In this document: piece by piece, positions 6,907 through 13,978 of the stretch
How the letters are laid out: the number at the start of each line of letters is the position of its first letter
How positions within the stretch are numbered: position 1 is the stretch's first letter
Source of the DNA: Faecalimonas sp.
GTDB lineage: Bacteria > Bacillota > Clostridia > Lachnospirales > Lachnospiraceae
NCBI GenBank assembly: GCA_029264305.1
Contig: JARICA010000023.1
Coordinates: forward strand, 1-64,000
Direction of reading: 5' to 3'
Length of the DNA: 64,000 nucleotides
Made by a program: the position numbers and the translations under genes
The notes under the pieces: model-generated
The model's input: only the letters and a program-made list of their open reading frames with translations
Database searches by the model: none
Told to the model about the DNA's origin: nothing

Positions 6907-7176
6907 TTAACAACCTCCTTCTTGCCATGGGTAGGGCTCTTCAATCCATTTCCAATAATCATTGCAGTTCGTTGTCGAGTCAGCAGTAAGAGGACCGTAT
7001 AAACGTGCAAAGTCTTCTAATGCTTGTGTACGGATTGTGTTATATTCTTGAAAATAAGAAAGAGCTTCTTTATTTTCAGGATGCGTATCTAAAAATAATT
7101 TTGTATCATCTAAAACAAAGCTGGCAATATTAATTAAATGTAATAATTCTTTTCGAGAAGGAATATTGTTGTTCAT
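6907..7176 (-). CDS. cotJB: CotJB spore-coat protein
   Basis: An 89-residue product with the CotJB pattern: LLHLINIASFVLDDTKLFLDTHP, then YGPLT and a Trp/Pro-rich end (YWKWIEEPYPW). It is a small partner of CotJC in the inner spore coat. I choose the ATG at 7176 rather than 7182. It is 9 bases from AGGAGG, whereas the earlier ATG is only 3 bases away, and it overlaps the cotJA stop as ATGA, giving translational coupling. Three bases separate its stop from the cotJC start. Confidence 0.9.
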   Translation of the reverse strand: MNNNIPSRKELLHLINIASFVLDDTKLFLDTHPENKEALSYFQEYNTIRTQALEDFARLYGPLTADSTTNCNDYWKWIEEPYPWQEGGC

Positions 7177-7385
7177 CGACATCCACCTCCTTTATATTCA
7201 AGAGGTTTTCGTAAATCATGAAAAATAGTTCCACATTGAAAACCTCTGTCCGCTTCAAGGATATTTTCCCATCTTTGCCAAGGGACGTATGCCATTGTTA
7301 AAGGCATAGAAGAGAGCGGATCTTGTCTTCTACAAGAAATATTTTCGTGATTATAGAAGGTTACGTTATTGTGAAAATTTTGCAT
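7173..7385 (-). CDS. cotJA: CotJA spore-coat-associated protein
   Basis: A 70-residue product carrying the CotJA core: PLTMAYVPWQRW, then GFQCGTIFHDLRKPLEYK. It is the first gene of cotJABC, a mother-cell operon (SigE-dependent in Bacillus) whose products enter the spore coat. The ribosome binding site AAGGAG is 9 bases from the ATG at 7385. I see only a weak SigE-like -10 (CATAATCT) upstream on this strand and do not call a promoter. Confidence 0.92.
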   Translation of the reverse strand: MQNFHNNVTFYNHENISCRRQDPLSSMPLTMAYVPWQRWENILEADRGFQCGTIFHDLRKPLEYKGGGCR

Positions 7386-7447
7386 ACTCTATATACTCCT
7401 TTTAAATATTTATAATAGTAGATTATGTTATAGATAGGAAAAAGTGT

Positions 7448-7475
7448 TTGTTTTTATTGATGGTTATAGTATAAT
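7448..7475 (+). promoter_or_regulatory. SigA-type promoter for the SEDS gene
   Basis: TTGTTT (7448-7453) and a perfect TATAAT (7470-7475) with a 16-base spacer, 26 bases before the ATG at 7502. The ribosome binding site is AAAGGGGGAG. Confidence 0.5.
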
Positions 7476-7501
7476 AAATAGTTAAGAAAAGGGGGAGTAA
7501 A

Positions 7502-8662
7502 ATGGTAAGGAACAGAGTGGATAGAACGAGAGAAAAAAGAACGATAGCGTATTTTGATTATACTTTAATGGCGGTACTTATTTTTTTGATTGGTTTCGGA
7601 TTACTTATGCTTTATAGTACTAGTTCATATAGCGCAACTGTAAAATTTCATAATGGAATGTTTTATTTAAAAAATCAATTGAGAGCGTATGTAATAAGTT
7701 TTGGTATAATGTTGATTGTTTATGTGTTTGATTATCATATATATGCAAGATTGTCAAAACTAGCATTTTGGCTCTCTATGGTAGTTATGACGCTTGTTTT
7801 TGTTCCTGGGATAGGTATAGAAGCATATGGGGCTAGACGGTGGATAAAAATACCGATTTTTGGGCAGATGCAACCATCGGAATGTATGAAAATCGCAATT
7901 GTTATTTTTATTCCTACATTGATATGTAGAATAGGCGAGAAACTTAACAAAAAAGAAGGGGCTATTTGTATTTTAATCTGGGGAGGAATTGCAGCAGCAG
8001 GAGTATTGTTTTTGACAGACAATTTAAGTACTGCTGTGATTGTAATGGGAATGGTCTTTACGATGTTTTTTGTAGCGCATCGGAAAACGAAAATTTTTCT
8101 TGTAATTGGTGGAGCGATGATATCAGCATTTTTTCTAGGAGCACAATTCTTGGGAAAAATAATGGAAGAAAGTTCGGATTTTAGAATAAGACGAATTTTA
8201 GCATGGGTAAATCCAGAAATGTATACAGGAGAAGGTAGTTACCAGAGTATGCAAGCGTTATATGCGATTGGAGCAGGAGGATTTTTTGGAAAAGGACTTG
8301 GAAATAGTACACAGAAATTTTTTATACCAGAAGCGCAAAATGATATGATTTTATCCATTATTTGTGAAGAATTAGGAATATTTGGTCTATTAATTGTTTT
8401 GTTATTATTTTCGATTTTACTATATCGGATTGCGTTTGTAGCACAGAATGCACCAGATTTATATGGCTCATTAATAGCAACGGGAGTATTTGCGCACATT
8501 GCAATTCAGGTTGTACTTAATGTTGGTGTTGTGACAAATCTTTTGCCAACAACAGGAGTTACATTACCTTTTGTTAGTTACGGAGGGACTGCGACAGTAT
8601 TTCTTATGATAGAAATGGGACTTGTGCTTAACATATCAAGTAAAATAAAAGTAGAAGTTTAG
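7502..8662 (+). CDS. SEDS-family glycan polymerase (FtsW/RodA/SpoVE-like), orphan copy
   Basis: A 386-residue polytopic membrane protein of the FtsW/RodA/SpoVE family, which polymerises lipid II glycan strands with a class B PBP. Family segments are clear: LLMLYSTSSYSA at the first membrane helix, GARRWI, MQPSE, DNLSTA, FFGKGLGNSTQKFFIPEAQNDM and the C-terminal LPFVSYGGT. It is closely similar in layout to the FtsW at 18094-19179 but lies alone, between the cotJ operon and a degV gene. A role in sporulation (SpoVE-like) or elongation (RodA-like) is possible; sequence reading alone does not decide. It has its own promoter. Confidence 0.88.
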   Translation: MVRNRVDRTREKRTIAYFDYTLMAVLIFLIGFGLLMLYSTSSYSATVKFHNGMFYLKNQLRAYVISFGIMLIVYVFDYHIYARLSKLAFWLSMVVMTLVFVPGIGIEAYGARRWIKIPIFGQMQPSECMKIAIVIFIPTLICRIGEKLNKKEGAICILIWGGIAAAGVLFLTDNLSTAVIVMGMVFTMFFVAHRKTKIFLVIGGAMISAFFLGAQFLGKIMEESSDFRIRRILAWVNPEMYTGEGSYQSMQALYAIGAGGFFGKGLGNSTQKFFIPEAQNDMILSIICEELGIFGLLIVLLLFSILLYRIAFVAQNAPDLYGSLIATGVFAHIAIQVVLNVGVVTNLLPTTGVTLPFVSYGGTATVFLMIEMGLVLNISSKIKVEV

Positions 8663-8799
8663 TAGTAGAATGGAATAGGAAAAAGAATAAAAAGTCTTTT
8701 CTTATTAGAACAAATGTGATAAACTAAACAAGTGGTATTAAAAACTACATATAATAGAAGTGAATGTGATAAGTATAGATATAGAGGAAGGGTCTAGGT

Positions 8800-9639
8800 A
8801 TGAGTTATAAAGTTGTTGTAGACAGTTGTGGTGAATTGACAGAAGAAATGAAAAAAATGGGGAAGGTGGAAAGTGTACCACTTAGTATTCAAGTAGACAA
8901 TGAAAATATTATAGATGATGATACATTCAATCAAAAAGAATTTTTACGTAAAGTTGCTGAAAGTCCAGAATGTCCAAAATCATCTTGCCCATCACCGGAA
9001 CGATATATGGAAAGTTATGATTGTCATGCAGATAGGATTTATGTTGTAACTTTATCAGCAGAACTCAGTGGGTCTTATAATAGTGCAGTACTTGGAAAGA
9101 CGATTTATGAGGAAGAACATGGAGAAAAACAGATTCATATCTTTAATTCTCGTTCGGCTTCTGTAGGAGAGACGCTTATTGCACAAAAGATTATAGAATG
9201 TGAAGAAAAGGGATTGTGTTTTGAAGAGGTAATTGAAACTGTGGATTCCTATATTCAAGAGCAACACACATATTTTGTTTTGGAAACATTAGAAACTTTA
9301 AAAAAGAATGGAAGATTAACAGGTGTGAAAGCTTTAGTTGCAACAGCGTTAAACATTAAACCGGTAATGGGATCGACTCCACAAGGGACGATTTCACAAT
9401 TGGGAAAATCTCGAGGAATCAACAAGGCGTTAGATAAAATGGTCAGTTGTGTTGTGGAACAAGTGGAAAATGCAGAAGAAAAAGTATTAGCGATTGCTCA
9501 CTGCAATTGTTATGAAAGAGCTGTATCTGTTAAAAGTATGCTAGAAGAGAGAGCAAATTTTAAAGAAATTCTTATATTAGGAACAAGAGGAATTAGCACA
9601 ATGTATGCAAGTGACGGGGGAATTATCGTAGTTGTATAA
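8800..9639 (+). CDS. DegV-family fatty-acid-binding protein
   Basis: A 279-residue DegV/FakB-type protein. These bind a fatty acid between two lobes and, as FakB, present it to a fatty-acid kinase. Signs: the N-terminal VVVDSCGEL where the family has a TDS-like motif, then VVTLSAELSGSYNSAV and NSRSASVGE, and later TLETLKKNGRLTG and KPVMG. All are in the family order, and the length is normal (about 280). The kinase FakA is not nearby. The ribosome binding site is GGAAGGG. Lipid specificity cannot be read from the sequence. Confidence 0.88.
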   Translation: MSYKVVVDSCGELTEEMKKMGKVESVPLSIQVDNENIIDDDTFNQKEFLRKVAESPECPKSSCPSPERYMESYDCHADRIYVVTLSAELSGSYNSAVLGKTIYEEEHGEKQIHIFNSRSASVGETLIAQKIIECEEKGLCFEEVIETVDSYIQEQHTYFVLETLETLKKNGRLTGVKALVATALNIKPVMGSTPQGTISQLGKSRGINKALDKMVSCVVEQVENAEEKVLAIAHCNCYERAVSVKSMLEERANFKEILILGTRGISTMYASDGGIIVVV

Positions 9640-9692
9640 TTTCATGTTTTGTGCTAGACTATCTGTAGTTGAATTGCAAAGGAGTTTTGAAA

Positions 9693-9929
9693 ATGAGTCA
9701 AGAGAAAGTGAAGCGATATAAAGAAGAAAAAGCAAATCGTAAAGCGATAATGAAAAAGCAAAAGAGAATGAAAATATTTAGAAATGTAGCAACTGTTGTA
9801 GTGGCTGTGGCTGTTTTGTCTTGGGTTGGATATTTGGGATATAGTACCTATGTAGATAGTCAACCAATAAAAAAGGCGGAAGTTGACTATACTTCTATTG
9901 CAGAATATCTTACAGGATTGGCAAAATAA
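9693..9929 (+). CDS. Small single-pass membrane protein
   Basis: A 78-residue product with a very basic N-terminus (residues 1-35, Lys/Arg/Glu-rich, probably helical), one hydrophobic helix (about 37-57) and a short outer tail. The start at 9693 is supported by AAAGGAG 8 bases upstream; the frame extends 8 codons further without a better signal. It follows degV and is ended by a strong terminator at 9950. I recognise no family. A membrane-tethered regulator or scaffold is possible but not shown. Confidence 0.6.
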   Translation: MSQEKVKRYKEEKANRKAIMKKQKRMKIFRNVATVVVAVAVLSWVGYLGYSTYVDSQPIKKAEVDYTSIAEYLTGLAK

Positions 9930-9949
9930 TAAAGAACGAAAAAATTGGC

Positions 9950-9979
9950 ATATCTCCACGAAAGTGGAGATATTTTTTT
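9950..9979 (+). terminator. Intrinsic terminator
   Basis: A perfect 10-bp stem ATATCTCCAC / GTGGAGATAT with a four-base loop and a run of T. It ends the degV-small membrane protein unit before the dcw cluster. Confidence 0.9.
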
Positions 9980-10001
9980 GTATCAAAATGCTAAAAAACT
10001 C

Positions 10002-10030
10002 TTGAAATGAGGGGAAAAGTGGTTTACAAT
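10002..10030 (+). promoter_or_regulatory. dcw cluster promoter
   Basis: TTGAAA (10002-10007) and TACAAT (10025-10030) with an exact 17-base spacer. The expected start of transcription, near 10037, directly abuts the MraZ boxes. Confidence 0.7.
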
Positions 10031-10038
10031 AAATCCGA

Positions 10039-10083
10039 GTGGTAGAAAGTGGTGAATAGTGGTGTGAAATGGGACATAAGTGG
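10039..10083 (+). promoter_or_regulatory. MraZ operator: five TGG boxes at 10-bp spacing
   Basis: TGG occurs at 10040, 10050, 10060, 10070 and 10080, mostly as GTGGT and separated by 5-base spacers. Tandem TGGG/TGGT boxes of this kind bind the ring-shaped MraZ protein upstream of its own operon. They lie just after the promoter, a position suited to repression. Confidence 0.8.
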
Positions 10084-10111
10084 CAGGCCCATTTGAAAGA
10101 AGGTGTTCCAT

Positions 10112-10549
10112 ATGCTAATGGGAGAATTTAATCATAGCATAGATGCAAAAGGCAGGTTGATTATTCCCTCCAAATTTCGAGAAGAACTTGGAGAAAATTT
10201 TGTGATAACAAAGGGATTGGATGGCTGCTTATTTCTGTATCCTGATAGTGGATGGAAAATTTTTGAAGAAAAGCTAAGAACCTTACCACTGACAAGTAAA
10301 GACGCTAGAATATTTACCCGTTTCTTTTTGGGAAGTGCGGTAGATGGCGGCCTTGATAAACAAGGTAGAGTATTAATCTCTTCTGCACTCCGTAATTTTG
10401 CTGATTTGGAAAAAGAAGTGGTTCTTGTGGGAGTGCTGGACCGTGTAGAAATTTGGGACAAGGCAAAATGGGAGGAAAATAATACAGTAATTGAAGACAA
10501 CATGGACGATATTGCAAGTCGCATGGGGGAATTGGGACTTAGCATTTAA
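10112..10549 (+). CDS. mraZ: MraZ, DNA-binding regulator of the dcw cluster
   Basis: A 145-residue protein with two SpoVT/AbrB-like halves: MGEFNHSIDAKGRLIIPSKFRE at the start and DKQGRVLISSALRNFA in the second half, both with the conserved DxxGR turn. MraZ forms a ring that binds tandem TGG boxes and regulates its own division and cell-wall operon. The start at 10112 has AAGGTG 6 bases upstream and gives the family-like MLMGE N-terminus; an upstream GTG at 10103 lies inside that binding site. It is the first gene of the dcw cluster, 19 bases before rsmH. Confidence 0.95.
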   Translation: MLMGEFNHSIDAKGRLIIPSKFREELGENFVITKGLDGCLFLYPDSGWKIFEEKLRTLPLTSKDARIFTRFFLGSAVDGGLDKQGRVLISSALRNFADLEKEVVLVGVLDRVEIWDKAKWEENNTVIEDNMDDIASRMGELGLSI

Positions 10550-10567
10550 TCTGATGTGGAGGTAGAC

Positions 10568-11503
10568 ATGACATTTGAACACAAATCCGTATTATTAGAA
10601 GAGACTGTAAATGGTCTGAACATCAAGCCAGACGGCATTTACGTAGATGGAACGCTTGGTGGAGGCGGACATGCTTTTGAAGTGTGTAAGCAATTAAGTG
10701 ACAAGGGGAGTTTTATAGGAATAGATCAGGATGAGGCGGCAATTGAAGCGGCTGGAATCCGGTTACGTGACTTCGGGGAGAGAGTTACAATAGTTAGAAG
10801 TAATTATTGTGATATGAAGTCGCAACTTCAAAAACTTGGCATTGACAAAGTGGATGGGATTGTACTTGATTTGGGTGTATCATCTTATCAATTAGATACA
10901 GCAGAGAGAGGATTTTCTTATCGTGTAGATGTACCTTTGGATATGAGAATGGATAGACGTCAAGAAATGACAGCAAAGGACATCGTCAATATGTATAGTG
11001 AGATGGAACTTTATCGCATTATCCGAGATTACGGGGAAGACAAATTTGCGAAAAATATTGCAAAGCATATTGTTTTGGAACGCGAGAGAGGTTCCATTGA
11101 AACTACAGGACAATTAATAGAAATAATTAAACGTGCTATTCCAATGAAATTTCAAAAGAACGGGGGACACCCGGCGAAGAGAACATTTCAAGCAATTCGA
11201 ATAGAATTGAATAAGGAATTGGATGTGCTTAGAGATAGTTTAGATGAAATGATTGATATGCTTAATGAGAATGGGAGAATATGCATTATTACATTTCATT
11301 CATTAGAGGACAGAATTGTAAAAAGTATTTTTAAAAGAAATGAAAATCCATGTACCTGTCCAAGTCATTTCCCAGTATGCGTATGTGGAAATGAATCAAA
11401 GGGGAAAGTGATTACAAGAAAACCAATTCTGCCAAGTGCAGAAGAATTAGAATACAATAGTCGTTCAAAAAGTGCTAAATTACGAATTTTTGAAAGGCAT
11501 TAG
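10568..11503 (+). CDS. rsmH: 16S rRNA m4C1402 methyltransferase RsmH (MraW)
   Basis: A 311-residue SAM-dependent enzyme that N4-methylates C1402 of 16S rRNA. Seen: [10 protein letters not shown] at the start, [12 protein letters not shown] (SAM site), [33 protein letters not shown], and near the C-terminus [12 protein letters not shown] with KPILPS. The start at 10568 has GGAGG 5 bases upstream, which is preferable to the GTG at 10556 that overlaps it. It is the usual second gene of the dcw cluster. Length is normal. Confidence 0.96.
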   Translation: MTFEHKSVLLEETVNGLNIKPDGIYVDGTLGGGGHAFEVCKQLSDKGSFIGIDQDEAAIEAAGIRLRDFGERVTIVRSNYCDMKSQLQKLGIDKVDGIVLDLGVSSYQLDTAERGFSYRVDVPLDMRMDRRQEMTAKDIVNMYSEMELYRIIRDYGEDKFAKNIAKHIVLERERGSIETTGQLIEIIKRAIPMKFQKNGGHPAKRTFQAIRIELNKELDVLRDSLDEMIDMLNENGRICIITFHSLEDRIVKSIFKRNENPCTCPSHFPVCVCGNESKGKVITRKPILPSAEELEYNSRSKSAKLRIFERH

Positions 11504-11550
11504 TCGTATGACGGGAGATAAATAGTTGAAATAGGAGGGAGCATAAGCAG

Positions 11551-12039
11551 ATGGAAACAAATAGAAGACCTGCTTATCGCAGACAAATGTATCATTATTA
11601 TGATTACGGGAATACTGTTCGCAAGCCTAACGAAGTTTTCCCGAAACATGAGGAGATACATCAAGCAGAACCGAAAAAGGTAAGCAGACAGATTCGACAA
11701 AATAGAAAAAATGCACTTCGTATGAATAAGGGATATGTAGTGTTTTTATCAATTGCAGTTGTAATTGCGTTTGTATTGTGTTTACAATATTTGCAATTGC
11801 GTTCAGAGTTAGTAAATCGCTCGAGAAATATTACTTCTTTGCAAAGAGAACTTTCAGAGAAGAAAGAAGCGAATACTATACGGTTTAATAATGCGATAGA
11901 TTCTGTGAATTTAGAAGAAGTACGCAAAAAGGCAACAGAAAAATTAGGAATGGTTCATGCAGAAGATGGGCAGATTATTATATATAATAACCCACTAGAC
12001 AATGAGATAAAACAGTATAAAGATATTCCTAAGAAGTAG
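11551..12039 (+). CDS. ftsL: FtsL-like division protein
   Basis: A 162-residue bitopic protein: a basic cytoplasmic N-terminus of about 65 residues, one membrane helix (about 69-88), then a coiled-coil region (ELVNRSRNITSLQRELSEKK) and a short tail. This is the shape and cluster position of FtsL, which forms the FtsQLB/DivIB-FtsL-DivIC division complex. Sequence conservation in the family is low, so the call leans on topology and location between rsmH and a class B PBP. The cytoplasmic part is longer than in many FtsL proteins. Confidence 0.8.
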   Translation: METNRRPAYRRQMYHYYDYGNTVRKPNEVFPKHEEIHQAEPKKVSRQIRQNRKNALRMNKGYVVFLSIAVVIAFVLCLQYLQLRSELVNRSRNITSLQRELSEKKEANTIRFNNAIDSVNLEEVRKKATEKLGMVHAEDGQIIIYNNPLDNEIKQYKDIPKK

Positions 12040-12054
12040 GTGGAAGGTGAATAA

Positions 12055-13920
12055 ATGGCAGACAATAGGAAAAAGAGAATAGGTCCTAAATTTATCTATA
12101 AAAAATTTCCTAACAGAATGCAGAAAAAGCTAGTATTCGTATTTGTAGTAACGATACTGGCTTTTGTTATACTTGTAGGAAATGTGGTTAAGATTGTGAT
12201 ACAAGATGGTGAAAAATACGAGAAAAAAGTATTAGATCGACAACACAATAATAGTAGAATTATTCCTTTTAAAAGAGGCGATATATTAGATGCAAATGGT
12301 ACGAAATTGGCAACAAGTGAGAGAGTGTATAATGTGATTTTAGATGCAAAAGTTTTACTTGATGAAAAAGATTCAGTTAGAGCAAAGAAACAAACAGTAG
12401 ATGCGTTGAAAAAATGCTTTGGAATTGAAAAAGAAACCGTTTATCAAATTTTAGAAGAAAAACCTGAAAGTAGTTATATTGTTTTAAAAAAAGAGGTGAA
12501 TTTTAAACAATATCAAGCATTTGAAAAATTAAAAAAAGATGAGAAAAAATATGGGAGTGTAAGAGGAGTATGGTTAGAAGAAAGTTATGTTAGAATATAT
12601 CCATATAATACTCTCGCAAGTGATTTGATCGGATTTACTGTTGCTGGAAATGTTGCAAATGGTGGACTTGAAGCAGCATACAATAATGTTTTAAATGGAA
12701 TGGATGGAAGAGAGTATGGGTATATAGGAGAAAATTCTTCTGTAGAAAAAATAGTGAAAGAAGCAGTGGATGGGAAAAGTATTGTTACATCTATTGATTT
12801 GAATTTACAAAGCATAATTGAAAAACATATTCGAGAATTTAATGAAGAACATAAAAATGGGCCTAATAAAACAGGGTTTGGAAGTAAGAATACGGCAGTT
12901 ATTGCAATGCGTCCAGGAACAGGGGAAGTTTTGGCGATGGCTTCTTATCCTAATTTTGATCTGAATCATCCAAGAGAGTTAAGTGGTTTGTTTTCGGAAG
13001 AACAGATAAAAAATATAAGTGAGGAGGATAAGGTTAAAGAGTTAAATAAGTTGTGGAGAAATTTTTGCGTTAGTGACACTTATGAACCTGGTTCTACAGC
13101 GAAGCCATTTACGATTGCAGCAGGATTAGAAAATGGTACTTTAAAAGGAGATGAAACGTATGTGTGTCCAGGATATTTAGATGTGGGAAAATGGAGAATT
13201 AAATGCAATAAAAAAGATGGACATGGAACACAAAATTTAAAACAGGCAATCGCTAATTCATGTAACGTAGCATTGATGCATATAGGTGATGCTCTTGGAG
13301 CAAATGAATTTTCTAAATATCAGCACATATTTGGATTTGGAGAATATACAGGTATAGATTTGCCAGGAGAAGCAGCCACAGGAACACTTCTTTTTGACCC
13401 AAAGAAAATGGGCGATGCTGATTTGGCTACAAATGCATTTGGACAGAATTTTAATGTAACTATGCTTCAATTAGCAACAGGATTTAATTCATTGATTAAT
13501 GGGGGGAATTATTATAAACCACATGTAGTAAAACAAATTCGAGATGCAAACGGAAATGTTATCGAAAATAAAACTCCAGTTTTAATGAAAAAAACTGTTT
13601 CTGAAGAAACTAGTAAAACACTTCGTACATATATGGAATCTACGGTAAAAGAAGGGACTGCAAAGTCAGCTCAGGTTCCAGGGTATGCCATAGGAGGAAA
13701 AACAGGAACTGCTGAAAAATATCCACGTAATCATGGTAAGAATTTAGTTTCCTTTATCGGGTATGCACCACAAGAAAATCCAGAAATTATGCTTTATGTT
13801 GTTATTGATGAACCGAATGTACAAAATCAAGCAAGTAGTAGTTATGCAATACAATTGGCTCAAAAAATCATGGCAGAAGCATTTCCATATATGAATATTA
13901 CAAAGACAGAAACAAATTAG
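12055..13920 (+). CDS. Class B penicillin-binding protein (FtsI/PbpB-like transpeptidase)
   Basis: A 621-residue septal-type transpeptidase. Order: basic N-terminus, one membrane helix (about 26-48), PBP dimerisation domain with the usual RGDILDANG motif, then the transpeptidase with SxxK (GSTAKPF), SxN (NSCNVA) and KTG (GGKTGTAEK). It cross-links peptidoglycan, most likely at the division septum with FtsW. No PASTA domains follow. The ribosome binding site is GGAAGGTG. It sits 15 bases after ftsL. A second class B PBP follows directly, so the division of labour (FtsI versus SpoVD) between the two is inferred. Confidence 0.9.
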   Translation: MADNRKKRIGPKFIYKKFPNRMQKKLVFVFVVTILAFVILVGNVVKIVIQDGEKYEKKVLDRQHNNSRIIPFKRGDILDANGTKLATSERVYNVILDAKVLLDEKDSVRAKKQTVDALKKCFGIEKETVYQILEEKPESSYIVLKKEVNFKQYQAFEKLKKDEKKYGSVRGVWLEESYVRIYPYNTLASDLIGFTVAGNVANGGLEAAYNNVLNGMDGREYGYIGENSSVEKIVKEAVDGKSIVTSIDLNLQSIIEKHIREFNEEHKNGPNKTGFGSKNTAVIAMRPGTGEVLAMASYPNFDLNHPRELSGLFSEEQIKNISEEDKVKELNKLWRNFCVSDTYEPGSTAKPFTIAAGLENGTLKGDETYVCPGYLDVGKWRIKCNKKDGHGTQNLKQAIANSCNVALMHIGDALGANEFSKYQHIFGFGEYTGIDLPGEAATGTLLFDPKKMGDADLATNAFGQNFNVTMLQLATGFNSLINGGNYYKPHVVKQIRDANGNVIENKTPVLMKKTVSEETSKTLRTYMESTVKEGTAKSAQVPGYAIGGKTGTAEKYPRNHGKNLVSFIGYAPQENPEIMLYVVIDEPNVQNQASSSYAIQLAQKIMAEAFPYMNITKTETN

Positions 13921-13926
13921 AAGAAT

Positions 13927-13978
13927 AACCTCGCAATAGATTTAATACCCTATAGTAATAAATCTTTGTGAGGTTTTT
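13927..13978 (+). terminator. Terminator-like hairpin that overlaps the next gene's ribosome binding site
   Basis: AACCTC-CAA-AGATTTA (13927-13944) pairs with TAAATCT-TTG-GAGGTT (13959-13975), with two or three mismatches, followed by a T run. The 3' arm contains GTGAGG, the only Shine-Dalgarno for the GTG start at 13979. Folding would both favour termination and hide the start signal. Confidence 0.7.

Noticed and set aside
7386-7440. SigE promoter for cotJABC
   Set aside because: CATAATCT resembles a SigE -10, but no matching -35 at the right distance; too weak to call.
10132-10545. Reverse open frame of 137 codons antisense to mraZ
   Set aside because: Shadow of mraZ; Ser/Pro-rich composition and no start signal.
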